Below are positions 12,010-23,055 of a stretch of DNA of 64,000 bases, piece by piece. Source of the stretch: Tolypeutes matacus (Eukaryota > Chordata > Mammalia > Cingulata > Chlamyphoridae). Location of the stretch: the NCBI GenBank assembly GCA_026826555.1, contig JAKSZT010054335.1:9600533-9664532 (forward strand), written 5' to 3'. The notes below the pieces were generated by a model. That model was not told where the DNA came from and made no database searches. It worked only from the letters and a program-made list of their open reading frames with translations. Numbering within the stretch: the first letter of the stretch is position 1; each line of letters begins with the position of its first letter. Position numbers and translations under genes: made by a program.

Positions 12010-13640
12010 AAAAGCTGCCGGCTCGACGCCAGCGCAGGGCGGGCTTCAGGGCCGGGCCTCGCCGCTCGCCTCCCGGAGCGCTCCGTCATGCCTTTGCCGG
12101 GCTGGTTCATAAAACATGCGTGGACAGAAAAGAGTCTTAGAAAAGAGACTCCAAAGCCGTGCGAGCCCCCGGCGCCAGCAGCCTGTCGCCCCGTGGCCAG
12201 AGCCGCCGGGCGCCTTGGCGTCTGCGCAGGCCACTGCGGCGGGGCCCCGCGGAGCGCGGGTGGGCGCGGGAGCAGAGCCGCCTGGCCTTGCCCTCGGGGC
12301 CGCTCCTCCAGGGCTGGAACACGGGCGAGCGCCACTCGCCTCCCTCCCTCCATCTCCCGCTCAAACGCGGGGTCGGGGCCGGTCAAGGGCTCCCCGACTC
12401 CACAGTACTGCTCGGGGTTTCCCCCTGCGGCCTCAGCCGCGATCCCACCCAAAACCCCAGCCAGGTAACGGACGTGATGCCAGGGCGGCCCTAACCGTGC
12501 TGCCGCAATAGCGGCCACGACGAATTCTGTAGAAGTTCAGGGGCTCCCGCCCACCGGGACTGGACGTGCTCGGGGCACAGGTCGGGCCGTGGCCACAGTC
12601 ACCCCGCCCTCTGGCAGCTCTCGCAGGCGCCGCCTGAGCCACGGAAAGCCACGCCTGGGGGCCAGGACAGCGACAGGCAGCAGCGCCGCCACTCCCCTCC
12701 GGGTCAGCGGCCGGCGGCCACAGCCCACAGGTGGGCACAGGCGCCTGGGGGCAGCCCCCACCGTTCCCACCACCCCATGGGACCTGCTGCTGCTCGCACC
12801 CCGTCCCAGGTGGCTGCATCCTCACAAACGCGCTTCAGGAGGAAGCCGCTCGTCCAGTGGGGGACCAAGCCGCTTTCCCCTCCTGGAGGCCCTTGGGGAG
12901 GATGCCCTGGAAGTGCCGTCTTCACGCTCAGCTCCCCGTGGCCTTGGCACGGGCGCTCGTGCTTCTGGCGAGCCGCATGATGCGCCCACACGTGGCACCT
13001 CTGCCCGCTGCCCTCACCGCCTGCCGCCCACGCGCTGCCCTCGGCCACCTCTGCGGGAGCGCCCGTGTGTCACCGTGGAGACGGGCGCCTGGTTACCATA
13101 GGCCCTGTGGGCTCCGCTTCAGCATCTTCTGCAGTTGGAGCGACAGGCAAAGATGACACAGGAAGAAACGGGTCGTTTCGAAGGGAAAGTAACTACTGAA
13201 GGAAGGGGCCTGGCCCTGCAAAACGAGGGGCTCCGTCTCCCACCAGCACCTTAGACGCACCCGCAGCGGGCCGTGGGGTCCAGCTCGCGGAGCCGGAAAC
13301 TCCCCCTCGAGCCTGGGAGCCTCACACACTGAACAGGGGTCCTCAGCTAGCTCGAAACTGCGCACGGGGGCCGGAGGCCACCGTCACCCCCAACACCACA
13401 TGCCCCCTCACGAAAGCCACAGTGGGGGGCTGGCGGGGACAGCGCCTCTCGTGCCACCTCGGAATGGAGCCTCTCAGAGCCTTTGCTGGCCTTCCCCGGA
13501 GTCGGCCGTTTCTCCGGCCTCTGTCCTCAGTAGCCCTCACCGGCCCCTGCCTGGGCCCTGGAGATGCGGAGCTCCTGAAAACGGGGCGCAGACGCTCTCA
13601 TTTCCTGAGCCCCGCTCCACAGCGGGGGACCACGTGTGAG
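12010..13640. promoter_or_regulatory. CpG island
   Basis: About 1.6 kb of GC-rich sequence with dense, non-decayed CpG. The 60-base rows starting at 12061, 12181 and 12241 hold about 7-8 CpGs each, far above the mammalian bulk. The left edge is abrupt, coming out of AT-rich DNA. Mammalian CpG islands of this size often mark a promoter. I find no convincing first exon. The overlapping frames on both strands (for example 11994-12518 minus, 12589-13101 plus, 12433-12825 minus) conflict with one another and show no domain, so they are treated as composition artefacts. A noncoding transcript start or an orphan island would fit equally well. Confidence 0.6.
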
Positions 13641-13790
13641 ATGTACACACTGCTATGCTCGTTTTTTACCAAGTGATGAGACAGAGACTTGGAGAAGTCA
13701 CGTGTCCGCCTGTGTCACCAGCTGAAACGTGGCCGGGTGGGATTTGAACCCAGCCCTGCCCCTCAACCACGTTGCCTCCCAGCCTCACCG
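13641..13790 (-). repeat. MIR SINE
   Basis: In plus-strand order the antisense MIR landmarks are present: 'gatgagacagagacttgg', 'gtcacgtgtccgcctgtgtcac', then 'gccgggtgggatttgaaccca'. The last is the tRNA-derived B-box region, followed by 'gccctgcccctcaacc'. Well recognisable. Confidence 0.75.
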
Positions 13791-13904
13791 CTGCGCGAGA
13801 GAAACGGACATGTAGGAAGGACGAGTTTCAGAAGGTGGGTGTGGAAGGACAACGCGAGCGCGGGGCCCGCTGCGTGCCCGCGGCCCGCGAGGCGGCGCTG
13901 GCCT

Positions 13905-13978
13905 CCCGCTGACGTACCGCACAGGTCCCCGCGCCTCCCCGTCCCGCTGACGTACCGCACAGGTCCCCGCGCCTCCCC
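13905..13978. repeat. 38-bp perfect tandem duplication
   Basis: Two adjacent copies, 13905-13942 and 13943-13978. Each starts CCCGCTGACGTACCGCACAG. The shared 36 bases are identical, so the duplication is recent or has been homogenised. Each unit contains TGACGTA, a CRE-like half motif. Confidence 0.9.
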
Positions 13979-14039
13979 AGGTACAGGAGCTCTACATGTT
14001 TTCAGTCTCGTGCACCTTCAGTGTAAAATTCCACCTTGA

Positions 14040-14500
14040 TTCCATAGCGGCTGTAGAAAGTCTGAAAGGAATGCTTAAAGATTCCTCAAGACGGAAAATC
14101 TTCAGCAAAGCCCCCTGGCCTCATCTGGGCAGGGAATCAATAGAAATCCACACTGAGTAATTATCACACTATCATTTTGTGCAGAAGTCCTGGGAGAAGC
14201 CAAAAAGTATTTCCTTTTGAAACTTACAGTATATGGGTGTTCAATATTTGCTTTTTTGCCAGAAAAAAACACGTAAGTAAAACAAAAAAGGCTATTAAAT
14301 AATGCTTCAGAATAAAGAAATGAAGTATAGTGATCAATTTTCCTGGCAGTCTTATTTTTTTAAAATTGCATTGACAGAATAAGAAGAGAAACATACAATA
14401 CAATCGGCTAAGAATTGTTTTACTATTGTCATTGAATGTCCTCGTTATCAAACTCCCGTCTCAGGAGGGCCTTCTGACCACTCTGCTGTCCCTGTAACAC
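14040..14500. other. AT-rich unique DNA
   Basis: No repeat or gene recognised. CpG-poor, single copy within the window. Confidence 0.4.
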
Positions 14501-14559
14501 GTGGAGAAGAGCAGAGGCCAGGAAGCGTGTCACTGGGGGTCGATAACCGGCCTCAGCAC

Positions 14560-15560
14560 AAAACGAGAGACGAGGGAAGCGCTGAAAACTGAAAGCACCC
14601 AGGGCCGAACGCGGGGCCTCTGTGCTGCCACCGCGGGCCGTGGCTCCTTGCCCACTCCTCCCACGTGCTCAGAGCTTCTGGACACAGGACTGAGTTTCAC
14701 CCTCGCCTCCGTCTCTCCGGTGGGCGGAGTGCAGACTTGCCATCGGTCAGCACTGGCCGACGCCAGGCAGAGCCAGCATTTAGGCAACTGTGCTCCTCAA
14801 ACAGCCACGCCACGGCCATTGGGCTCACCAAGTCTTCCAGTCCGTTGACAGCTGCGGCCGCGCAGACAGGGCCACTCCCCGCAGCAGGGCCGGGGCTGAG
14901 GCTGCCAGCAGCCACGCCGGGCGCCCCCACCACGCTTGCCGGCCCGGCCTGGATGAGGAGGTGAGCCGAGGCCGTGCTCCTTTTTCTCAAAGTGGGAAAG
15001 CTGAGTGAGCTGTGTTTGCTGCTTTGCTCCTCTAGGGATAGCAGAATGCCTGACTACCAAGCTGATTCCACAACCGTGGGGCATGTGTCTACAACGGACG
15101 CATGTGGATGAAGACCGGCTATTTCTTAGGAAACGGTTTCCTCCCAAGGACGCTGACGGAGAGCCGGGCCATGCTCCCTTCTCCCCAGCTGGAGTCGTCT
15201 CAGACCTTCCTGCCCACGCCGCCAGGCCTGGGACGGTGGCCCTGGCTGAGCCTGACTCGCCTGCTCACCGTCCTGGGGCGCAGTGACCTCCCAGCAGCTC
15301 AGCCGGCCTCTGCCCGCTCCCCCGCCGCAGGGGCAGGCCGGCTCCTCCGCCTCGCCTACGGCCCGGGCTCTCCGCACGCCTGCCGACACGAAGCTGCCCC
15401 TTCCCTCTGGGAAGCGAGGTCGGCAAGCCTGACACGGCCCTGGAACGTGAGCTCATGATTGATCGGGGACAGAGTATTGGGAAGAGTGAGGTCTGTACAA
15501 GAAATGGACAGGCACTTCCTTCTGGCTAGCATGGCCTTGCTATCGCAGGCAGAAATCACC
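14560..15560. other. GC-rich unique DNA
   Basis: Moderately CpG-rich. Many short frames overlap on both strands with no recognised domain. No repeat family assigned. Confidence 0.4.
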
Positions 15561-15798
15561 ATCCCCCGAATAAGCTACGTGGGCTGTTTCCCAAGATGGT
15601 AAATTGTACATTTTTAAGTGTTTGTCTGATGGTTTTGATTAAAAAACAGTAGAAGGCATGTCACAGGGTGATACCCGAGTCACTACCAAACGTGGTGCTG
15701 CGTGAGGTGCTTATTCTTCAAAGCAAACCAGAAAAGGGCAAACGCGTCTCAGTCCTCTCCTGGGTGCCCAGCCCAGACCGGGAAGTGGTAAATGGAGC

Positions 15799-15883
15799 TG
15801 GAATTGGGGTCCTCGTTCCCATGGAGGCTGGAATTGGGGTCCTCGTTCCCGTGGAGGCTGGAATTGGGGTCCTCTTTCCCAGG
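15799..15883 (+). repeat. 30-bp tandem repeat, about three copies
   Basis: Units contain CTGGAATTGGGGTCCTC followed by a short C-rich linker and GTGGAGG or ATGGAGG. The period is 30 bp, a multiple of three, so two overlapping frames stay open across it. It lies just upstream of the L2 3' end. Confidence 0.9.
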
Positions 15884-15984
15884 CTCAGGCGTGGAATCTC
15901 CCTGGTGCCTCCCAGCCCCTCACGCCCTGCCCCCAGCCCAGGTCAGCCATTCTCTCCATCTGCATGGCCGCCGTCCGGCTTGTC

Positions 15985-16365
15985 ACTGCTCCCATCCGTT
16001 CTCCACGAGCAGCCAGGGGCAGCTCTTTAAGGCAGACTTCACAGAATGCACAGGTTCTTCTTTCCACAGCTTCCTTGTCCCCACCCTCACGCCCAATGGA
16101 AATGACCATTCATTCTTCAGTCCTTGCTTAAATGTCGCCCCCCTGTCTAGCAGGTTCTCGTTGCTCTCTCGTGGCTCATTTCCTCTCTTGTTTTTCCAAA
16201 TTACTCCCCACACATATACTCATTCATCTGCTTCCTGGTTTGTTGTCTGCTGCCCTCCTTAGACATAAGCTCCACCCAGCAGAGAGCAGGCTGGTTTAGT
16301 CACCTGGCACCTCACCTGGGATGTCCTGGGCACCCAATCAATATTTGCCGGATGGGTGAAAATGG
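15985..16365 (+). mobile_element. L2 3' end
   Basis: Recognisable L2 landmarks in order: 'cttgcttaaatgtcgcc', 'ctcatttcctctcttg', 'gtttgttgtctgctgcc', 'agacataagctccacc', then 'cctgggcacccaatcaatatttgccggatggg' at the terminus. Ancient, with no coding capacity. Confidence 0.75.
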
Positions 16366-17799
16366 GGAGCTTGAACTGGGTGCTGGCCTTGCAGGGGTCA
16401 AGGCTTGGTCATTCATGCTGGTAAATGGGCAAAGGTGACGATGACATGCCAGGTGTAGGAGGAGCTTGGGAGCGGGCGAGCCCAGGGGCGCTGGTGGGCC
16501 AGGTGCGGTGTGTGCTGTTCCCTTGGCATGTCCCCTTCCCTGCAAACCTACCTGGCTGGCATCGGCTCGGACCTCAGAGAACCTAGAGAGGCAGCCTCAG
16601 GGAGGACACGTCCTCAAGGGCACGGCAGGAAAGGAATGAATAAAAAGTTTTAAAAAGAAAGGAACAAAAGTGCACAGCATGACCCATTGTGAGACAGCTT
16701 ACTTTCAAAGGCCGCCTTCTCCACATTGAAAAGAGGTTTTCCTTATACCCTCCCTGGGCCACCCCACGGCAGATGAGGCTCTTTCGAAGACCTGGAAGGA
16801 ATGTTTGGGAAGCTCTTCATCACGCAAGCACCTACGATCAGGAAATGACGTGAAAAGTGAGGCTCCTGGCGACTGTGGCGACAGAGCCCCACGACTTACC
16901 AGCAACGTGGGGGCCGTCCGAGGTCTGAGGCCCTAATCCCCAGAATTCAAACAGCGCAGCTGCGGGTCCAGTCTGCTGAAAGTCTGCAGGGAGGGGCCAA
17001 CCCACCCCCTTCACCGAACCCCCAGCCTTACTCCAGCGCATTAGTCCTGGAGTAAAAGGCCAGGGGGTTGGAGCACAGCCCCGGGACTCACCAGCGTTTC
17101 ACAGTCAAGTGACCCCAGGGACTGGTCAGAACGTGAGCCGGGGGTCAGGGCACGGGGGCTTCCCAGGGCAGCAGGCACGAGGCGGCAGAGGAGCGATGAA
17201 GAGAGCAGCCACGGCGGCCGGGTCGGCCTCATTCCCCTCGCGCACGTGGGCTCCCGAGGAGAACGGAATTGGAACTTTAAGCTGTGCAATTACCCACCTG
17301 GAGGAACTCCTGGCCCGGCCAGCACGCCGAAGCCCTGCACCCCTTCCAGCTCGCCCTTCCAGCTCGCCCTTCCCGGCACGGCGCGCCGCGCCCCATAAAG
17401 CTCACGCACCAAAGGCCTGACCAGCTCCGCGCAGCCATCGGGGCCCACCTCCAGGTCTGAGGAGCTGGGTTCCTGTGGTCTCCGTGGGTTTCCAGGACCA
17501 AGCAGTGACTTGGTTTGAAGAGCTAGGAATGTGGAGGGAAGACCGCGGCACAGGTAGGGGCATAGAGAGGTGTTTGGGCCAAATAAGCCCCATTTCTGGT
17601 CCAGGATCAGAGACTGAAATCAAGAGCCATTATACTTTACCCTAGAGACAACACTTCTCCAAAATGTCATTTCCAAATCCAGAATCCAATGGGGATGGCG
17701 CTTCCCCCCGACCTGTGAAGGCCAAGAGGTAGAAGAGCTGGGACGCTCCCCAGTCACCTGCACGCCACCGAGGCCTGTAGCTGCACACCTGCCTCGTGG
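16366..17799. other. Unique DNA with a 15-bp duplication at 17342
   Basis: No gene or dispersed repeat recognised. GC-rich from 17100 to 17420. A 15-bp unit containing CAGCTCGCCCTTC is duplicated at about 17345-17375. Confidence 0.4.
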
Positions 17800-17809
17800 N
17801 NNNNNNNNN
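17800..17809. other. Assembly gap (10 N)
   Basis: Ten Ns in otherwise unique sequence. No repeat is evident at either edge. Confidence 0.98.
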
Positions 17810-19434
17810 CTGCAACAGCTCCTGCTCAAGAACTCAGGCTACCAGCAGGAGAGGGATGTTTGTTCAGTGTAAGGAACATTAGAAACTATATAACTGAGGC
17901 TGCGTGTTCCAGGAGACCGAGAGTCCCCAGAATCCCTGGGCTCCCCACGAAGAGAGTTCTCTGACGTCGGTTCACCTCCTAACAAATATTGCTGGAAGAC
18001 TTAGTTTTTCCTCTGTGGCCAGTGATGACAGCTCAATCTGCAAAGGCCACAGCTCTGGGAAAGGGGCGTGGACAGGGATCGCCTCTCACGCACAGGGAGT
18101 GGGGTGGGGCAGGGCCCTGGCAAGGACAGCAGCTCCTGCCCGGCTGGGCGCGGAGACTCCCCCCGCAGTGGCCACCGGGGTCTGCTTTGCCTTAGGTGTC
18201 GGCTCCGACCCAGGAGCTCGCTGTCTCCGTTTTCGGGGCTCAGCTCGCTTCCTTCCAGGGTCGCCACCTTCGGGGCTGGCTAGCCACAACCCTGGGGTCC
18301 GCACAGCCGCCGGCTGCCGTGTCTGCCCCTTTCTCCTCCCGGCTCCCGGGACTTCCTGCTTCCCCTGGGGCTTGCCCCAGCGCGGGCTTCTGTTCTTCCA
18401 TTCCGAGAGTCCGTACGAAGGCCACCCTGCCTCAGGACCAGAACCAGCACCTTCTGAAGGGCCTTTCGCAGGGTCCACACCGACGCGGGTGGAGATCGCG
18501 CGCAGGTCCCCGGGTGCACACCCCAGCGCGACCAGGGCCTCCAGCTTCTCTCGTGCTAAGGGGAGCAGGGAAGTGGGCGGCAGCCACGAAAGCAACCGCC
18601 ACGAAATACCAGCGCCTGGGAGCCTGGCCCACTGCGCGGCTTCCCACGACCTCTAGCTTCAGTTGTCTGTGTGTCTTAATTCACCCCAGTCAGGTCATTT
18701 TAATAAACTTTGTAGGTTGGGGAACAGCTGCTGCTTTGGGGGGACGTTTCAGAATTAACAGTTTCTCAGTTAATGGAGGGAGCCAGTGTCAGCCCACAGA
18801 TTGCCGGTTTCCTGCCTTTAGTCAATCTTACCACGCCCGAGCGACACAAGAGGCACAGATCACCTCTCAGGAAACACGCGTTTCGGCTCACTTCCACCCA
18901 AAAACCCTCAAAAAACCCTCCTCGTAAACTTCATTACTTTCTCCCTTTTAATCATCATTTTATTTATTCTCTCCCCCAGCCTCTGCATACAGATGAAAAC
19001 TTCTGGGCATTTTGGTTTCCTCACCTTTTTAGCGACTTGCACTGAAGGTTCTCGGCACGCGCCTGACTCCCAAAGCCATGCTCGCAGCTCTCCAGTGGTC
19101 ATCCGCACGACGGAAGGCTGTTGGATCAGCACCCTTAGTCTCTCCAAGTGCCCCCCTTTCTGTGATCACTGCTGTCATGCCCCCAGCTGGGGGTCTCCTC
19201 CAGGCATTGCCTCCTCCCCTATGGGCATTTGAACAGAGTAATTCACACCCGACCCTTTTAAACCCAAGGGCCCCGAGTTTCTCCCCTTTCTCAAGCTGTC
19301 CTCAGTCTTACTTAGCACTCCACCCAAAGAGAGAAGGTGGAGGGCTCGTCCACCCCATTACCAGCTTGGCTAGATGAGCCCTTATGCTCTTGAAATTGTA
19401 GGCAAACAAAAGGCACTACAGAGGGGCGTAATAT
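17810..19434. other. Unique DNA, GC-rich at 18060-18650
   Basis: The GC-rich part produces frames of up to 250 codons on the plus strand (17904-18656, overlapped by 18196-18927) and of 169 codons on the minus strand. They overlap one another in different frames and show no domain, so they are not called as genes. No dispersed repeat recognised. Confidence 0.45.
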
Positions 19435-19439
19435 AACAC

Positions 19440-19610
19440 CGTAGCTTCCAGACCTAGCTGACAAATCAAATCATCTGAGAAGTTTTCAAATACGAAGATG
19501 CCTGGACTCTATCCCACAAAATTCTAACCAAGCAGGCATAAGATGGGGTCAAATTATCCGTATTCTCACAAGTCCTCAAATAATTCTGAATCCCCACTGG
19601 ATTTGGGGAT
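19440..19610. mobile_element. hAT-Charlie nonautonomous DNA transposon relic (MER5-like)
   Basis: The left part has 'gctgacaaatcaaatcatctgag' and 'agatgcctggactc'. The right part has 'attctgaatccccactgg'. This is the pattern of short MER-class hAT elements with similar ends in inverted order. Old and diverged. Confidence 0.5.
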
Positions 19611-19654
19611 CGCCGTCCTACGGTATTATCACATCTCTACAGAATAACTATGAT

Positions 19655-19965
19655 TCTTTGCTTTGCTTTGTTTTTACAAACTTTTCATTTTGAGGTAATT
19701 GCGGATTAACTTGCAGTTGTAGGAAATAACCCGTGTCCGCTTTAGCAGTTTCCCTCGATTACAACATCTCGCAAACCACCGCACAGTAGCACCGCCGGGG
19801 CACTGCCACCGGCGCGGGCCCAGCGCCTCGCAGGCTCGTGTGCAGAGCTCTGCGGCTGTGCCACCCAGCCGCTACGACCCCACCTCAGCGGGGCGACGCC
19901 AGGCCGGTCTCGATTTCCACGACTGTCATTTCAGGCACGTTAGAGACATGGGGTCACACAGCAGG
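19655..19965 (-). mobile_element. L1 3'-UTR (antisense), left part of a split L1
   Basis: 'acttttcattttgaggtaattgcggattaacttgcagttgtagg' is the antisense 3' UTR typical of old L1, followed by 'cccgtgtccgctttagcag' and 'gagacatggggtcacacag'. The L1 sequence resumes at about 20299, so the intervening 330 bases look like an insertion. Confidence 0.65.
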
Positions 19966-20298
19966 TGTGCAGGCCCACGGCCCCCAGAGACGCCCGGTCC
20001 CAGAGTGGGGAAAGGGGCTGTGCAGCCGGGTCTGCGTTGAGGAGCTGGTGCAGGAGCGCGCTGGGTTTCCCCGTGCCGCAGCAGGGAGCAGGAGGTGGAC
20101 GTGACAGGCAGGGTGGAGAGAACAGGGCGGGCGCCAGCCAGGGCCGAGAGTGCAGGTGGGACCTGGCCCTCAGCCCCACGGCTTGACTTTGCCCACCAAG
20201 ACTTAGCGCAAACTGACTTTACAGGATAATAATCTCGTGTTGTTTTAAGCCACTAGGTTTGGAGTGATTTTTTGCCACAGCAGCAGGAAACTGATACA
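19966..20298 (+). mobile_element. MaLR (MLT1-like) LTR inserted in L1
   Basis: The right end 'gtgttgttttaagccactaggtttgg', 'gattttttgccacagcag' and 'gaaactgataca' is the characteristic 3' end of a MaLR LTR. The left boundary is inferred from where the flanking L1 stops. The left two thirds are GC-rich and not individually diagnostic. No clean 5-bp TSD could be fixed. Confidence 0.55.
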
Positions 20299-20915
20299 GT
20301 CTGTAACCTGCTGGGATTGGACTTTTGACTCAGCATAATTCCTTGCACTCATCGAAGTTGTGCTGTCACTGCTGCGTGGCCTCCCACGGTTACGGCCTCA
20401 CGTGCCTCGGGGGCGCACTCCCTCACCGCTGCGTGGCCTCCCACGGTTACGGCCTCACGTGCCTCGGGGACGCACTCCCTCCCCACTGCGTGGCCTCCCA
20501 CGGTTACGGCCTCACGTGCCTCGGGGGTGCACTCCCTCCCCGCTGCGTGGCCTCCCACGGTAATGGTTGCCATGGTGTAGCTGCTCAACCTGAGGGACAT
20601 GGAGTGGTTTCCACTTCGGGTGATTACAAATAAGCTGCTACAGACCTTTGCTGTGGTTTCTGAGTGAACATAAATTTCCATTTCTCTGAGGTAAATGCCC
20701 AGGTTGCTATTGCTGGGCCGAGTGGTAATTAAATGCTTAGTTTCAACATTCCACAGCAGTGCTGAGTGGTCCCATTTCTCTGCTTTTGGCAGTGTCACTA
20801 TTTTTTATCCTAGCTGTTCAGCTCGGTGTGTTGAAAGCTCGTTTGGATTTTAAGCTGCCTGTCCCTAACGGGCCATGGTGTTGAGCCGCTTTTCCTGTGT
20901 TGTTTGCCTGCAAAC
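20299..20915 (-). mobile_element. L1 ORF2 3' region (antisense), continues the split L1
   Basis: Antisense landmarks: 'gggattggacttttgactcagcataattcc', then after a tandem array 'gattacaaataagctgctacagacc', 'catttctctgaggtaaatgcccagg', 'ttgctgggccgagtggtaa' and 'cagtgtcactattttttatcc'. These follow L1 ORF2 read from its 3' end inward. The minisatellite at 20371-20563 has grown inside this L1 sequence. Confidence 0.75.
20371..20563 (+). repeat. 57-bp minisatellite, about 3.4 copies
   Basis: Units at 20371-20427, 20428-20484 and 20485-20541, then a partial unit. Each contains GCGTGGCCTCCCACGGTTAC and GGCCTCACGTGCCTCGGGG. Differences between units are few. The period is a multiple of three and keeps frames open on both strands. 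Each unit carries several CpGs and a CACGTG-like core, unlike the AT-rich L1 around it. Confidence 0.92.
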
Positions 20916-21261
20916 CCCTTCACTGAAATGCCGCTCCCCAAAGGCCGGCACGCCAGGGCTTTTTATTCCTCGAGGTAGACAAAGGATAAGTGTTCTGCCA
21001 GCAGAAAACGAACCCTTCACTGGTGCCACCAGTTGCTGGCCAGAACGGTGGCTTCTGCTCCCCGTAAGGTGTGATTCTCTGCATCCATGTGTGTCTCCAG
21101 GTTTGGGGGACCTCAGCTGTTGATGGATCTGAGAACGATCAGTTTCAGTGGTTCTGAGAGCAGGAGTGATGGCGTCCCAGCTTCCTCACGCTGGGAGTGG
21201 AAGTCAGAGGAGTTGGCATTGTGTTTCTCATTTTGGTTTCTGCGTGCTCATTGTTACCATA

Positions 21262-21430
21262 TAGAAATGTGATTATTTTTGTGTGTTGGTCCTGTATCCT
21301 GGACCTTGCTGATCTCCCTTGTCAGTTCTGGAATTTTCTGTGTATGTGAATTCCTTAGGACATTCTCCATAGACGATGGTGTAATCTGCAAAGAAAGACA
21401 ACCGTGACTTTCCAAGCCATTCAGAAAATC
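21262..21430 (-). mobile_element. L1 ORF2 fragment (antisense), reverse-transcriptase region
   Basis: 'tggtcctgtatcctggaccttgctgatctccc', then 'gaattccttaggacattctcc', then 'gtgtaatctgcaaagaaagac' is the antisense of the L1 reverse-transcriptase core near the FADD motif. It is probably the same L1 as at 20299-20915. Confidence 0.65.
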
Positions 21431-22685
21431 CCACTAGGAAACCTACAGAAGTTTGGACTAAAGGTTGCTGCTACATCATGGTTTTGGAAGACAAGTGTTC
21501 GTTCCATGGAAGCAGAAGGGAAGAATTAAAAAAGAAGAGAACTTGTGTCCATTTGAATACACAGAAAAAAAATCTATCCGTTCTACAACGCCCCTATTCC
21601 TTGTGAGGAGCTGGCGACTGTGTCACAAGCTGGAAAGCAGGCTGGCCCTGAGGGAGCTTGGTGTCCCCGTAGCCTTTCACTCTGCACCGGCTGCCAACTT
21701 CTGGGTCTCAAAGGCTGTGCTCACCTGAATTAGAGACCGGCCCTGAGCTCGAGCTCGAGCTCTAGGGGTGGCAGCAGGGAGCCACGGACTTGGCGTCAGT
21801 GCCCTCGGCACAGGCAGAAGCAAAACTGCGGAGCCTTGGTCTGAGTCTGACCACCAGGCTGCACTTCCTCCTTTAAATTTCACGTCCTCCACACAATTAC
21901 ACCAATGCGCTGTGGTGTGTGTGACACACCAGGGCACGGACTAAAATGAACTTAAAGGCTCTGCCTGGATGTAAAGGTGGCCGTGGGCACCGAGGACCTG
22001 GTCCCCACACTCGGACGCTGTGGGGCTGCCGCCTGGAACCCAGGAGCAAGGATTCCCCAAGGCCCAGGAAGGACCCGGAGCCCCTCTGGCTCTCATCTCT
22101 TCCCCCTAGAGTCTAACCTGTATCACGCTCTCTCGCAGGATGTCTTCCTCTTTTCTGGATCCCACGTGGTGAGAAACGTGGCCCAGAGGCTGAGCTGTTG
22201 CAGGCCCTGTCCTGGGGGAGCTGGTTCTACCCCCGTCCCCCTTGACCCCAGGGAAGGGATGCTGCTTGGTCCAGTTGGGTTAGGGGGCTTCCCTGGACCA
22301 AAAAACGAGGCCGAGGAGTGGGACCGTGTTGTACCAAAAGACTCTCAGAAGCCACTGAATTTCTGGGAGGAAATTCAGTAAGGTAAGCACAGACTAAATA
22401 GCTAGCTCTTAACGTTTCTTTTCATTGTGAATTTAAAAATAGAAATTTCCAAACTCTTTGGTGCATTTGTTTATGATGCAGCCATGGTGAGGCTGTCGAA
22501 TCCATCACGTCTCCCAGAGCCCAGCAGACTGGCCACAGTCGTGTTTCTACATTAAAACTGCAATTCTCGAACATCAGAATTTCCAGGAGTTGGCTCAGGA
22601 ACTACAGACAAATATAATGACCTGATAAAACTGGTCCCTACGAGGAGTGAAGGACTATTGACGATTACCATAACTCAGATTTTAG
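21431..22685. other. Unique noncoding DNA
   Basis: No gene or dispersed repeat recognised. It contains an 18-bp perfect palindrome at 21745-21762 made of GAGCTC units. A 134-codon frame at 21977-22381 has no recognised domain. Confidence 0.4.
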
Positions 22686-22875
22686 TCCTCTTTCCAGGAC
22701 TGTGTAACCTGAAATAAGTCACTTAACCTTTCTGGTCCTTTTCTTTATTTACGAAATGGAAAAACAGTATCTGCCTGGTCTGTCTTCTAATACTTGTGTA
22801 AATAGAAAATAAATCAGTGTGTGTAAAAAGAGCTTTACAAACTGTGGAGTACTATGGGAATACAAAGATACTACT
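22686..22875 (+). repeat. MIR SINE
   Basis: 'gtaacctgaaataagtcacttaacctttctgg', 'tttatttacgaaatgg', then 'aaaaagagctttacaaactg' follows the MIR core and 3' region in order. Confidence 0.7.
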
Positions 22876-22944
22876 ATTAGGCTTATCTTGGGATTTATAT
22901 TACTGAAAATGAAAATAATAACACTGATAAGTATCTATTTATTT

Positions 22945-23055
22945 CAGCATGAAAAAAAATTTATATAAATTGCCATATTTATTTTTACAATACCCCTTTG
23001 AGGTTATTTGGGACAGGAAACGTTGCCATCACTTTGTTGGAGACAAAAATGAGGC
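22945..23055 (-). repeat. Probable MIR relic
   Basis: 'attgccatatttatttttacaatacccctttgaggttat' then 'ggagacaaaaatgagg' resembles antisense MIR ('cctcacaacaaccctatgagg' to 'gatgagg' region). Weak. Confidence 0.4.

Noticed and set aside
11970..12140. Possible exon beginning after a splice-acceptor-like pyrimidine tract
   Set aside because: The Lys/Arg-rich frame is short and ends within the CpG island. A single acceptor-like motif is common by chance.
17904..18927. Overlapping 250- and 243-codon frames
   Set aside because: Two different frames overlap almost fully, as expected from GC-rich noncoding DNA.
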